64,000 nucleotides of DNA, taken from Chelonoidis abingdonii (taxonomy: Eukaryota; Chordata; Testudines; Testudinidae). Below, piece by piece: positions 35,640 to 47,189 of the stretch. The notes below the pieces were generated by a model. That model did no database searches. It had not been told where the DNA came from and worked only from the letters and a program-made list of their open reading frames with translations. The translations under genes and the position numbers were made by a program. The DNA is taken from contig NC_133770.1 in the NCBI RefSeq assembly GCF_003597395.2, positions 12,917,124 to 12,981,123 of the forward strand, written 5' to 3'. Every line of letters begins with the position of its first letter. The first letter of the stretch is position 1.

Positions 35640-36020
35640 AAAGAAGCATGGTTTTGTGAGCAAGGTAGTGGACTGGGATTCAGAAGAAGTGTGATCATTT
35701 CCCAGCACCTTGCTACCTCTGTGACCTTGGAGAAGCTGCTTAATCTCTCTAGCCCTGACAGTTTTAGAGCACTCATCCCTAAGTCCATTCCTATTCAGGA
35801 CAGCACTTAAGCACATGCTTAAAAGTTAAGCCCCAAATTGATGCCACTATGCCTCAGCTTCCCTATCTGCACAATGGGAGATAATCTCATTTCTTTGTCA
35901 TGTCTATTTTGACTGCATGCCCTTTGGGGCAGAGACTCTCTTTTATTATCTGCACGCACAGTGCTCTGATCTCATTTGGGCCCTCTCGCGGGTACTGTAA
36001 TAAATTATAATAATAAATCT
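35640..36020 (+). repeat. MIR-like SINE
   Basis: GTGGACTGGGATTCAGAAG, CTGTGACCTTGGAGAAGCTG, CCCTATCTGCACAATGGGAG and the AATAAATTATAATAATAAAT tail form an ancient MIR/CORE-SINE-like element in plus orientation. Confidence 0.65.
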
Positions 36021-36597
36021 AAGAACCTGATTTGCAGGTATAGAGCAAACATACAGGCATACACACATACATGTCTAGCTGTCCTCAAGTGTGAGCACAA
36101 GAAGAGAGGCCTTGGTTGTGCATGTTATAATGACATACCATTAACATTTTACAGAGAAACGTTTTTAAAAATTAAAATGACTGGTCTTAAAATTGAGCAT
36201 AGAACCTGCTTGCAAGACAGGAGCAGGACCCTGTTGATTCATAATGCCGTCCCTGCTTCTGACACCACCGTTCCTGTGCAGGATGGCTATTGGAGAAGAT
36301 CAGTGAAGCGTTAAAGACGAAAGGGGGAACCTGTTATTTTTTTCAATCTGCTGTAGTAGTGGAGCTCAGGTAGCTGTGTAGCTTTTTAGAATTTATGGTG
36401 TTTTGCTTTTCATTGATCCTTGGCCCGTCCTCTCTTTCAGCCGGCTATCTGCTGACCCCAAACGTGAGCGCATTCCCATGGGAAATCACTGCATGGGCTC
36501 TGACAAAATCATCTTTTAGAAATCATCTCCACACCCCATCATGTATAAATACATACAAATGGAGGGCCTGATCCTGCTCACCAATTCCCTGGGCCAG
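36021..36597. other. No gene seen
   Basis: Ordinary AT-rich sequence. I found no exon-like open frame with recognisable homology and no clear repeat ends. Confidence 0.5.
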
Positions 36598-36726
36598 TAG
36601 GGTGACCAGACAGCAAGTGTGAAAAATCAGGACAGGGGTGGGGGGGTAATAGGAGCCTATGTAGAGAAAAAGACCCAAAAATTGGGACTGTCCTATAAAA
36701 TCGGGACAACTGGTCACCCACTAGGG
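36598..36726. mobile_element. MITE with GGGTGACCAGA ends
   Basis: TAGGGTGACCAGACAGCAAG at the left and AACTGGTCACCCACTA at the right are inverted ends. The interior ACTGTCCTATAAAATCGGGA is typical of a very common short DNA-transposon repeat in turtles. Confidence 0.75.
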
Positions 36727-37107
36727 GCCAGGTCTCCACTGCCGCGCCACCTCTGCCTCCCAGGGGCCTCCCTGCCTGCGCCCTGGGCAGCAGGCTGTTG
36801 CCTCCTGCAGCTCTGTGCCACACTGTGCTCAGGTCTGCTGGCTCCCTGCATCAACTGTCGCCTCGGGGTCCTAGCGTCCCGCTCACTCCACTAGTGCCAG
36901 GGCAGGCTGACCCTGCCCCCTGCCCTTCTGCTCTGCCTGGATGGACAGACCCTTCCCTTTTCCGGCGGGACCCTCCACCAGCACGCCCCCTCCCTGCAGT
37001 CACCACTCCTGCCCCAAGCTGGGCAAGGGGCAGCCCCATCCTCCACCCAAGGGAGGCTAACAGTGAGGGCAGCAGCAGGGGAGGGGGCGCACACCCGTGA
37101 TGGCAGC
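36727..37107. other. GC-rich sequence, no gene seen
   Basis: C-rich text resembling the interiors of the local hAT elements. The open frames here have low-complexity Pro/Gly/Ala composition and no homology that I recognise. Confidence 0.5.
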
Positions 37108-37700
37108 CAGTGATGAGCCTCCCAAATCGTAAGAACCGGTTCCCTACCAGGTCCTTGGCGTACTTCGGTGGCGGCGACCGTTCTTCACTCGCTCCGGGTT
37201 TTTGGCGGCATTTCAGGGGCGGGTCCTTCCACCTGGAGCAAGTGAAGGACCTGTTTGCTGAAGTGCGCTCAAGACCCAGTAGGAACTGCATGGTGAATAC
37301 AAGCCCCACATGCCTGTCTGCCCCCCCCGCCACACCCAACCCCAACCCATGTCTGCCCTGACTGCCCAACACCATCAACCCTCCCGCTTCTTGTCCCTTG
37401 ATCATCCCATCCAAGACCCCTACACACACCCTATCTGCCCATCCAGGACCCCACCCCCCTAACCCAACTCGCCCTGCTTCCTGACCCCTGACTGCCCCAA
37501 CCCCATCCACCATCACCTCGATAGACTCCTGGAATGCCACGCCTACACACACACCCCGTTCCCACGTGCCCCTGACTGCCTCCCCAGAACCTCTGCCCCA
37601 TCCACCCTTCTGCCCTATCCCAGCTTCCTGTCCATGGGACTCCCTACCCCTTATCCAACCCCCTGGCCCCGGCCCCAGCCCTTACCATACCGCTTACCCC

Positions 37701-37993
37701 CAGGTCCGGCGCTTCCATTTAGGGCGACCTAGGCGGTCGCCTAGGGTGCCAGGATTTGGGGGGGCAACATTTTGCTGCCCTCGGTGGCAATTCGGTGGTG
37801 GGGAGGTCTTTCCGCACTCAGGTCTTTGGCGGCAATTCTGCGATGGGTCCCTTCACTCACTGTGGGATCCGCCGCCGAAGTGCCCCAAAGACCGAGAGCG
37901 TGGAAGGACCCCCCCCGCCGCAGAATTGCCGCCAATGACTGGGAGTGCGGAAGACCCCTGCCTAGGGTGCCAAAAACCCTGGCGCCGCTCCTG
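37701..37993. mobile_element. hAT MITE nested in the element at 37108
   Basis: It starts CAGGTCCGGCGCTTCCATTT and ends CTGGCGCCGCTCCTG. The 8-mer CTTACCCC is duplicated exactly (37693-37700, 37994-38001). It belongs to the same family as 44215-44494 but in the opposite orientation. Confidence 0.95.
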
Positions 37994-38085
37994 CTTACCC
38001 CACCTCCCCGCTCTCCCAGAGCCTCAGCGCGTCACATCCAGGAGCGGCCCTGGACAGTGCTGCAGCAGTGTGGCTCCAGCGGAAC

Positions 38086-38649
38086 TGTTGTGGGCAGATA
38101 AACTGCTGAGGCAAACAACAACAGTGGTAGTAGTCCGTTGCCCGGAGTGCTTCAGCTCCAATAAACACACCGAGTGGGAGAAAACAGCAAGGTTTATTTG
38201 AGATCTCAAAGTGGTGCTGGGAGACTTGACATGCCTCAAATCCAGCACACCTAAAACAAGCAGTCTGTTCCTTTATATCCATGAGAACTTTTCTCGCTGA
38301 CAAGCAAGCCCCCTTTTCCCCTCCCTCTTCCCCTTGTAGAGTTACATTGAACAGTTGATTAAAGCTGGCGTGAATTACGACCTTGTCTTTGTAAACCATT
38401 TATCTCCCCTCCCTTGACCAAAAGTATGCAGGCTTCATTATTTCTGCTCCATATCAGTCTGAGCAGCTTACAACAGATAAGGCTGCGGACACCTGGCCTT
38501 TTGTTTATTTATTGGCCTGCTAGGTCAATTAGAGTTTAACATGGACGGACTCTTGCTCATGAGAGGTCTAAGGGAAAACTCCATTCTTATAGCCTTTACC
38601 TTTTAAAATTACTTAGAATAATGCTTAGTGACACTTAGTGGCCTCAACA
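38086..38649 (-). mobile_element. Solo LTR, retrovirus type, 564 bp
   Basis: On the minus strand it begins TGTTGAGGCCACTAAGTG and ends TTATCTGCCCACAACA, with short inverted ends TGTTG/CAACA. It contains a TATA-like ATATAAAGG and a polyadenylation signal AATAAA near 38190. No internal retroviral genes flank it. The target duplication is unclear (GAAC against GACC). Confidence 0.7.
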
Positions 38650-39299
38650 GACCTGAGCTCCCACCCGGTCGGCCCAGAGCTCGCAGCCCCACCCCCTTAC
38701 CACGCGGCTCTGAGCGGAGGAGCTCAGGTCCCGCTGGAGCCACACTGCTGCAGCGCTGTCCAGCTCGCTCCTGGACGCGGCACACTGAGGCTCCGGGAGA
38801 GGGGAGAGACTGGGTAAGCGGCATGGTAAGGGGCTGGGGCCGGGGGGGTTGGATAAGGGGTAGGGAGTCCCAGGGACAGGAAGCGGGAGGGGGTTGGATG
38901 GGGCAGAGGTTCTGTGGGGGGCGTTAGGGGACGGAGAATGGGGTGTGGGGAGGAAAAGTGGAGGCGGGCCCGTTGGGAAGCCTCAGAGATTCTGCCAACC
39001 CCTGCTCCAGCCGCCCCTTACCATGCCGCTCAAAGGGCAGGAGATGCAGAGCTGTGCTGGCACCAGCAGGTCGGACACGCCTCAGCCCCAGTGTGTATCG
39101 GGGGGGGGGTAGGGGCGCCTCCCCAACTGGGAGCTCAGGCGGGCCGGACAGGATAGTCCCACGGGCCAGTCGGATGTGGCCCATGGACTGGAGTTTGTGT
39201 CCACCGACCCACCCTTTTAGCAATGGATTTCTACACCGGTTTCTAAATTTAACAACTGGTTCTTGTTAACTGGTGCAAACTGGCTCCAGCTCACCACTG

Positions 39300-42084
39300 A
39301 TGGCAGCCCCCTCTTCATCCACCATAGAGGAGCCGAGGGGGGCTTCTGGACCTGAGAGGGGCCCTAGGAGCATGTGCAGTAAACAGTGGTGTGAGGTGAA
39401 TGCGCTGCTGGGGGGAGGGTTCGGAGAGTCCTCCTCTCTGGCCCCAGCTGGGAGCAGCCTTCCTGCACCCAAACTACTCATTCCTGGCCCTGCCCCACCA
39501 CAGAGGCTGTACCCCAGCCAGAGCCCTCACCCCAACTGTCTGCCCCAGCCGTGAGCCCCTCCTGGCACCATGAACCCCTCATCCCCAGCCTCACTCTGCA
39601 GCCCTCACCCCCACACTCCAACCCTCTGCCCAAGCACCTTCCACACTCCAAACCCCTCATCCTCAGCCCTACCCCAGAGCCCTCACATTTTTACATTATT
39701 TTAAAAACTATATATTGGCTTACAAGGCAGGTGGGGTGGGGACTTGGACCCATTCTGGGCACTGACAAAAATTATACAAACCTGCTGATTTGATTACATA
39801 CAAAACAAAACTGCCACAGGCTTTCCAGAGACTAACTAACAAAGCATTCCCCTATCTCCTACAAGTTAGTTTATCCCAAGTCCCTTTCCCAGCATCAACC
39901 AGTTTGGCTGAGATACACTTGCCATAAGATCAAGCTGCTGGTGGCTTATCCTCACAGATTGAGGGAACAAGGATATACCTCTGAACCACTTCATTATACC
40001 CGCAAAAGTTCAGTGTCCTGACTAGTAAACAGGGTTTCCCCTGTTGGTTCACGCCTTCCTGTACATTTCCCTTCTTAGAAGATATCACAGTCCTTTAGCA
40101 TCCAGCTCAGACTGTAAATCGATGCCCATTGTGAACCATACAATACATAATTTACATATAACTAGATAGAGAAATTTCTTGCCTGAAAGAAAAACTGCTT
40201 TTCACCTTTCTGGTGACCAGTCAATAGTCACAGATCTTCAGAATATCTATCTATCTATCTGTCTATAAACATCTGTATATGTGTTTTGCAATAGTTACAA
40301 TGACCAGCGTGACAAGTTTTCATTAAAGACCTAGTGACCCCTTTTGGTGAACCCAGGGGATCTCTGTATCCTATGTACCCAAGTGCCCTCTGCCAGTTGA
40401 TGTGCAGAGGTTCTTGGGTCACAACCTTCCTCCTGGACAAAGCCTTTTGCTCACAATTTGAACACCCCTTTTATTTTAAAACTCTTTCCAACCCCCCCCC
40501 CCCCGCCCCACCAAAAAGCCTACCCTCAAGCAGAATCCTGACCCTGCAAAAGGAGAAATGCCCAAGACTCCATGAAGTCGACGAGGTCAGGAATGTCACT
40601 GTTGCTACTGATTTAACATGGCAGGGGCTCCGATATTACAGTGATGGACAGCAGTATATGATTGATAGATATTTGGGAAAAGAAAAGAAAAATGGAGAAT
40701 GTTGACTGCAAATCTAGATTCATTATAGACAGCCTGGCAGAAGTGCATCTTTAAGAGGGAATTGCAGAGCACCTATCAGACCCTGTGGACTTTATCTAGC
40801 CCCTATTGCTAGATCAAGCGATAAGGCCACTTTCTGTAAATAAATCCTTAACAACATTTTAACCTAGCCCTAGGTGCCCCAGCTTTTCATGTGATTTAAC
40901 TGTACGTTGAGTCTGAAGTTCTACAGTTGAGTTGTCTTTAAATAATGAATTCAGAAAAAACTGTGTGAAGTTAAGGTGAGTGATTTATAGTGAAATCCTG
41001 GTTGTAGCCTCTAGTGTGGAATTGCTACTGAGTAGCATTGTAGTTATGGTACATTTTAATGGTGTCTAACCCTAAAACAGATTGACTAATTGTCTTTAGA
41101 TTTTACAGGAAAAAAATAAAAGTTGGACACCATTCTGTGACAGATCAATTGTCATAAACAAACCACACCATTAAAAGATAAACCACACATCTGCAAAGCT
41201 GGGATTAGAAACCTGCTCCTTAGTTTCAGATAGACCAGGCGTCAAATATCTGAGTTAAAGGCAAACCTTTGTGTCAGTGCTGAACTGTATAGAAGGACCT
41301 TTACTGTTTTCTCTCATCTGAAACCAGCCATCAGAGGGCAAGCTGGTTATAAGGATGAGAACAGTTCTCAGCCACAGGTGGTCTGATTCCTCCCACCCTT
41401 CCATGTTTCTGGGAGGTGGCTCGACTTGCAAATCAATCTGGATGCAAAAAGCCTAGGCATAGCCATATTAGTGGAGTTGGCAGGGGTTTCCAATTAGTCT
41501 GACACCATGGCTTGTTTCAGCAGGCTAGAAGGATACAGTGTGTCAGTAGGATTCCTTTCGTTTTCAGCAGTTCATGCTGACTTCAAACATAAGGCTGCAA
41601 CTTTAGGGTGCGGTTCAGGAGGGGAGTGACATTAAAACGACTTGTAAGCTTCATGCACAGGTCAGGGACACATTCTGCTGGAAGCGTCCATCACTCAGTG
41701 CAGCCTCAGCTCTCCCTGTCACACCCAGACCGGATGTATCTCACTGTTAATTGCTGCAAATCATTCCCCTGTGAAACTGTGGTGAATGATAAGAACCCAG
41801 TGAAGCGCATTACCTCCATTAGTTCTGTCTGGGGATATGCAAGTTTCAGTAGCTGTTTCTTTTACTGCTTGATCTTTGGGTGACCTTCCTGTGTCCCACC
41901 TTGTTCTGCATCAGGAGGCTCCCGCACTGAGATGTAGCATCCCATTTCAGGGGCAAGGAGAAGAAGCACTGATGGCAGGCACTCCAGAGTGAAAGCTGCA
42001 CTTGAGTTTCCACTGTATATCCAGTATTGGTCCCAACCTCCAGAGCCACAAAGAAAGTCACCAGGGCTCCAGAATAGGGAGACC
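39300..42084. other. No gene recognised; C-rich then AT-rich sequence
   Basis: The first 400 bases are C-rich text (CCCTCACCCC, CCCCAGCC) like hAT interiors elsewhere in the window. TATC repeats lie near 40246-40262 and a C tract near 40490-40505. The rest is ordinary. A minus-strand frame at 41862-42152 has a plausible amino-acid mix, but I recognise no family in it and it runs into a younger LTR. Confidence 0.45.
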
Positions 42085-42089
42085 GGGGT

Positions 42090-42967
42090 TGTCAAGGTTT
42101 TTTCCCCCACTTTGAACTTTAGCGTCCAAAAAGTGGGGACCTGCATGATCACTTTTAAGCTTAATTACCAGCTTAAATTTAGTACACTGCCTCCAGCCAG
42201 AAATCTGTGTCTGGCACACTTCTGTTCCCCCAAAACCTTCCCTGGGGAACACAAGACCCAAACCCCTTGGGTCTTAAAACAAGGAGAAATTAACCATCCC
42301 CCTCTTCCCCCCTCCCAGATTCTCCCCCTCCCTAGGTTACCCTGAGAGGCTACACAGATCCAAACTCCTTGGATCTTAAAACAAAGAGGAATTAACCCTC
42401 CCCCTTCCTTTCCCCCCACCAATCCCTGGTGATTTTAGACTCAAGCCCTTGGATTCTAAAACAAGGAAAAAATCAATCAGGTTCTTAAAAAGAAAGCTTT
42501 TAATTAAAGAAAGAAAAGTAAAAAATATCTCTGTAAAATCAGGATGGAAAATGCTTTACAGGGTACTCAGATTCATATAGACTAGAGGGACTCCCCACCA
42601 CCACCCCAGCCTGAGATTCAAAGTTACAGCAAACAGAGGTAAAAATCCTTCCAGCAAAAGACACATTTACAAGTTAAGAAAACAAATATAAGACTCATCC
42701 GCCTTGCCTGGCTATACTTTCAATTTTGAAACATGAGAGACTGATTCAGAAAGATTGGGAACACCTGGGTGTACATCTGGTCCCTCTTAGCCCCAAGAGT
42801 GAACAACGAACAAAACAAACAACACAAACAAAGACTTCCCTCCACCAAGATTTTTAAGTATCTTGTCCCCCTATTGGTCCTCTGGTCAGGTGTCAGCCAG
42901 GTTCACTGGGCTTCTTAACCCTTTACAGGTAAAAGAGGCATTAACCCTTAACCATCTGTTTATGACA
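42090..42967 (-). mobile_element. Solo LTR, retrovirus type, 878 bp
   Basis: On the minus strand it begins TGTCATAAACAGATGG and ends AAAAAACCTTGACA. The flanking 5-mers GGGGT (42085-42089) and GGGAT (42968-42972) differ at one base, as expected of an aged duplication. It shares the motifs CTTTACCTGTAAAG and ACCTGACCA with the LTR at 45542, so the two families are related. No proviral genes are attached. Confidence 0.85.
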
Positions 42968-43684
42968 GGGATCCTGAGCCTAGTGAGAGGACGAGTTTGG
43001 TGGCTTCCACAAGGGGAGAGGGCGTTAAAGGATAGGGTGGGCCAGATCCCAGCAAGATCTCCATTTCCCACAGGACTTCTAGGGGTGGGCTGGAGGTCTC
43101 GTGAGACTTGGCATGAGATTTGGAGCCATAATTAAAGGAGCCCTGTGCTCAGGGCTACCTACTGTTTGCCAATTTGTCCAGCAGCCTAGTTGGGCATGGA
43201 TCATAGACACTGTCCAAATCCTGCTCACTTCTGCTGGAATGTAGCCAGCTGGCTGCAGGACTGGGACAGCACAACTACCAGGGCTGGGCTACATGAGCTT
43301 GAAGGGCAGCCATACCCTGTGATGCCTCAAGACCCGGCAGGGCAGCAGGGCTGGCTAACCGACCCCTTCCAACCGCTTGACGCAGGGGCTGGTGTGCTGC
43401 AGCTCTCAGACCAGGAGGCAGACGAAGGGTCAGGAAGCAGAGACAAAAGAGCAAGAAGACAGGAGGGGAGTGGTGACAGGGATAGAGGCACTCAGGAAGA
43501 TGACACAGTCCATTTGAGATTGGCTTGGAGCCCTGGAAGACAGTGGTTGAGCGCAACAGAAGCCCCCCAGTCCCTGCAGCAGGGCGATTTCACAAATAGT
43601 CAGGGCCCAAAGGGAGAGCAGGGGGCAGGCCCTGGTGGTCTGGTCCCCTCAGGCAGAGGTGGGACTTAGCACATTTCTTGCAAT

Positions 43685-44650
43685 GTGTCTTCAGGGTCTC
43701 AGGCAGGCAGTGCTGGTGGGAGCAATGGTGGAGCTCTGGGTATCCTCAGAGTCCGGCCCATGGGGGAGCACAGGGAACACATGAAGGATGGGGGGAATCA
43801 CAGAACAAGCCGAGTATCTACAGGTATGGAGTGGGGGAGCCCAGACCCCCCAGGCATCGGCACTCTGGCTCTTCAGCTGATGGCCTTCCAGCTTCCAGTG
43901 TGCGAGCTGTTGGCCCCACAGCCTTTACTGCAGCAATATAGCTGGTGTAGCTATTTTGGCCTTCATGTGGTTTCATATTCAGCTGCTTCTGATGAGTTGG
44001 GGGCCCATCTTCTCCGGTCAATGCATGAGAAGATATGGCAGGTGGAACACATGGATGTGTCTTCCCTGCTGTTCAGGAGGAGAGGGCTAAGGCCAAGAGA
44101 AGAGAAAAAGATAAGATGTCCTGAGAGAAAGGAGCTGGGACACCTGTCTTGGAGCCTGCATCACCTATGTGGGGTAAAGGCACAGTTATATCTGGTAGCG
44201 TATGGGCCCCTGCTCAGGGGCAAAGCCAGAGTTTTTGGCGCCCTAAGCAGAGGTCCTTCCGTGCTCCCAGCAATTCTGAGGCGGGGGATCCTTCCGCGCT
44301 CCCGGTCTTCTGGGCACTTCGGTGGCGGGTCCCAGAGCGAGTGAAGGACCCACCACAGAATTGCCGCCGCCGCCCCAGAGCGCGGAAGGACCCCCCACCG
44401 TCGAATTGCCGCCGAGGGCAGCAAAATGCCGCCCTCCCAAATCCTGGCGCCCTAGGTGACCGCCTAGGTCTCCTAAATGGAAGCGCCGGCCCTGCCCCTG
44501 CTGAGGTACCTGGATATCATAGGTAGAGCATATAATTCAGTTCCTGGCTCTCGTACAATGAGCGCTTTAGAATGAGGGCAGCCTGAATCTCTCCCAGTCC
44601 TGGGATAAAATTGAGCAGGAACTATGGCTGGAGTGCATGGCTTGGGGGCA
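43685..44650 (+). pseudogene. Gag-like ORF of a DIRS/Ngaro retrotransposon, split by a hAT
   Basis: In the plus-strand frame that reaches 44200, ELGAHLLRSMHEKIWQVEH followed by MDVSSLLFRRRG resembles the conserved Gag-like block of DIRS/Ngaro elements (KIWxxEYVDIFSLL). After the hAT insertion at 44215-44494 the frame resumes with LLRYLDIIGRAYN, which fits the same family's continuation. Stops and frame breaks follow. Its place upstream of RT matches the element's usual order. The left boundary is uncertain; the ORF at 43190-43669 may belong to it but is not recognised. Confidence 0.6.
44215..44494. mobile_element. hAT MITE inside the gag-like ORF
   Basis: It starts CAGGGGCAAAGCCAGAG and ends GGAAGCGCCGGCCCTG. 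The 8-mer CCCCTGCT is duplicated exactly (44207-44214, 44495-44502). It is an inverted-orientation relative of 37701-37993. Confidence 0.95.
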
Positions 44651-44813
44651 CCCTCTGACGGGACCCCACTCCGATAGCGGCCTTACAGTGGTAAAGTCAG
44701 GGTGTGAAAGGAGGGATGGGGGCTCGTGCCACCTGACCAGCCAAGGCTTTCGTGCTAGGAATACAATGGGATAGGGAAATGTTTGTGTGCATCCTTTGGG
44801 TTTTGGTGTGAGT

Positions 44814-45030
44814 CAGGGCCAGCTCCAGGCACCAGCGAAGAAAGCAGGTGCCTGGGGTGGCCAATACAAAGGGGCGGCAATTCGGCAGCGGGGACATCCA
44901 GGTCTTCGGCGGCAGGTCCTTCAGTCCCTCTCTTCCTCTTCGGCGGCACTTTGGCGGCAGCTCAATCAGGTTTTTCTTTTTTTTTCTTTTTTTCCACTTA
45001 GGGCATCAAAAAAAGCTGGAGCCGACCCTG
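44814..45030. mobile_element. hAT MITE between gag-like and RT regions
   Basis: It starts CAGGGCCAGCTCCAGGCACC and ends AGCTGGAGCCGACCCTG. The 8-mer GTGTGAGT is duplicated exactly (44806-44813, 45031-45038). The interior has several GGCGGCA repeats and a T-rich tract. Confidence 0.95.
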
Positions 45031-45228
45031 GTGTGAGTGTGGGCATGGTAGAGGTGGGCACGCATCTTCTGGTCACCCATGTGTTAAGCATACCTTCCCC
45101 TGGGAGGCATGGGCTCCTGCTCCATGTGGAGTAGGACTGGGGCTGACCCAGCTGACCAAGGCAACGTCTCCAATTAACTGGGGTGTCTTAGCCCCCCCCT
45201 TTTAGGGGAGTCTCCCAAGAAGGAGAAT

Positions 45229-47110
45229 GTGATATACTTGTGGGATGGTTTTGTTCAGGGTTTTAGGATCCTGTATGAAGGGGAGATGGTGAATGTCATG
45301 GCAAATAACTTCAGATGGGTTAAGGGCATGGAGGGTCTGGCCAGGGATAAGATCCAAAAGGAGGTTCGTTTAAGCTGGGTTGTGGGTCCTTTCTGGCAAA
45401 TGCCATTGCCTAATCTCCATATCTCCCCCTTGGGCCTTGTACCATGAGAAAGTGTGTGATGAGTATTGCCCCATTCACCATCTCTTGTGCCCTACAGGGG
45501 GTATCGCTGAACGAGGCAACTAACCTCGAGCTGCACACCGTTGTCAAGGCTGATTCCCCACTCTGGCATTTCGAGTGCAGAAGATGGGGCCCACGTGGAT
45601 TCTAAAAATTAATACTGGCCATTCCAGGCTTGTATTAAACTCCCAAGATTACAGCTTCTCTCTGACCTTGGATGAGTAGATGCTGCCACCACCCAAGTGC
45701 AAAAAACCCCATTGGGATCCAGGAATGCACACTGGTGAATTCCTCCTTGTGGGGTACCCTCGAGCCCTTTCACACACACACACACACCCTGCCCCCCAGG
45801 GAAGAGCTAAGAAAGAAAAGAAAGGAAATCAGCTGTTGCCACCAGCTAATTAAATGACCTATGCACACCTCTTAGGAGACAAAAATTCAATCCTGTTGTT
45901 AGAAAAAGGTAAATTTTATTCAAAACGAAAAAGAAGAAAATACATTTGGAACTTAGGCTTTTTGCCTGGTTTAAAAAGAACCAGTCATAAGGATTACACA
46001 TCAAAATAACTTTCTTGAGGTCCAGCTTAAAGGTTACAAGCAAAACAAAAGCATTAGCACAATGGAGTCCACAAGCCAATAAGAAATAAAAGAAATAACC
46101 CTAATCGTGTCTTCCTAGACATTCCCTGATTTACTTACATATCTGGGGTTTTAAACGAGTAGTTCTAGGTATGATCTAACGATTTTCCATACCTGGCTTA
46201 AAGCTTCTTATAGCACTGCTGTTCTGTGTCTCCTTTCTCCGGAGAACAACAACAGATAGACAAAGGGAAAGTTTTTTCCCAATTTTAAAAAGTTCTAGCC
46301 CTCCCATTGGCTCTTTTGGTCAGGTGCCCACTCCCTTCCTTTTACCTGTGGACTTGTTAACTCTTTACAGGTAAAGCGAGTAGAGAACAGTTACTAACTG
46401 GGATTTTATAGCTAACTGGCTGGCTGGGTCCATAAAAAGGAGCTACTCTTCCCCCTTCATTATCACAACTGTGCACGATGCATCATTTGACACATGATTC
46501 ACTCATGAGGCCCTGCTGCTTGGCTATCAAAAAGCGCCATAAAGTTGGCCTCTTGCTTCCTCCCAGTCCATGCAACAGACTTTAACCTCTTGGGCTTTTC
46601 CTTTGATGGCCAGATTGATGTGGACAAAGCAATGTCCCTGGGCTTTGCAATTTTGTTTACAGCCTTTGAACAATTCAGTACAACATTGGACTGGGCAGCC
46701 AGGAGGTGCTCAGGATGCCAATACATGATGTACTACGTGGACCATTTCTGCGTTGTGGTCAAGACCTGGGTGTGGAAGTGTGAGCAGCTACTTCGGGTTC
46801 TTCTGGAGCTGATGGGCTCATTGAGTGTTCCCCTCTCCAATTTATAAACTGAGGACATTGCCACCACTTTGACATACCTAAGCATTGAGCCTGGCATGGT
46901 GCAGGGGCAATCCTGCCTTCCTCGAAACAAGCTTATGGTGCTAACCCATAGGGTTGTCAGCATCAGCAGGCCCCCCCAAAATTCATCTAAGGGGTCTCCA
47001 ATCCCTGCTGGGCCACTTGGACTTTCCTGCAAAGTCCTAGCCTCCAGTGCACCTTCTGTGCACAGTTCGCTACTGGGTACAGAAGGGTACAGGCCCTGAA
47101 CCACTTTATA
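45229..47110 (+). pseudogene. DIRS/Ngaro reverse transcriptase remnant, split by a solo LTR
   Basis: The first part reads YLWDGFVQGFRILYEGE and then VVGPFWQMPLPNLHISPLG, the N-terminal RT block of tyrosine-recombinase retrotransposons. A 926-bp LTR (45542-46467) cuts the domain. After it, DFNLLGFSFDGQIDVDKAMS and SLGFAILFTAFEQFSTTLDW follow, with the active-site box as YYVDHF where YLDDF is expected. The second catalytic aspartate is thus lost, and stops and frameshifts are present. It is a dead copy. Confidence 0.8.
45542..46467 (-). mobile_element. Solo LTR inside the RT domain, 926 bp
   Basis: On the minus strand it begins TGTGATAATGAAGGGGG and ends AATCAGCCTTGACA. The flanking 5-mers ACCGT (45537-45541) and ACTGT (46468-46472) match at 4 of 5 bases. 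The RT reading text continues on both sides, so the site of entry is clear. It contains CA repeats near 45770-45786 and is related to the LTR at 42090. Confidence 0.88.
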
Positions 47111-47189
47111 AGGGTCACTACGGAGATGAAGGAAGACCCCTGGCACTGTTTCCTCACTCAATATAATGGGGTGTCCATATGGAGGAATG

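Larger units (their letters stand above)
34346..35640. repeat. Decayed right flank of the minisatellite
   Basis: Phrases such as GGTGTCTGTGCC, TCTGAGCCCC and ACACACTGCAGGGTCTGAG continue at irregular spacing to about 35640. The periodicity fades with distance. Two hAT elements with perfect target duplications are embedded at 34401 and 35195. Confidence 0.7.
37108..39299. mobile_element. Long hAT element containing two younger insertions
   Basis: It starts CAGTGATGAGCCTCCCAAA and ends CCAGCTCACCACTG. The 8-mer ATGGCAGC is duplicated exactly (37100-37107, 39300-39307). About 1.3 kb of its own sequence remains, plus a 293-bp hAT (37701-37993) and a solo LTR (38086-38649). Its GC-rich interior has inverted arms around the LTR (GTGTGGCTCCAGCGG and CCGCTGGAGCCACAC). 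No transposase is visible. Confidence 0.92.

Noticed and set aside
36851..37552. A 233-codon minus-strand frame
   Set aside because: It crosses the boundary of a hAT element at 37108 and is Gly/Arg/Pro-rich with no family resemblance.
41862..42152. A minus-strand frame with mixed composition that looks exon-like
   Set aside because: It runs directly into a solo LTR at 42090, and neither of the two overlapping frames matches a family I know.
42090..46467. A complete endogenous retrovirus bounded by the two LTRs in the same orientation
   Set aside because: The sequence between them is YR-retrotransposon gag/RT text and hAT copies, not retroviral genes. Each LTR also has its own different 5-bp flanking duplication.
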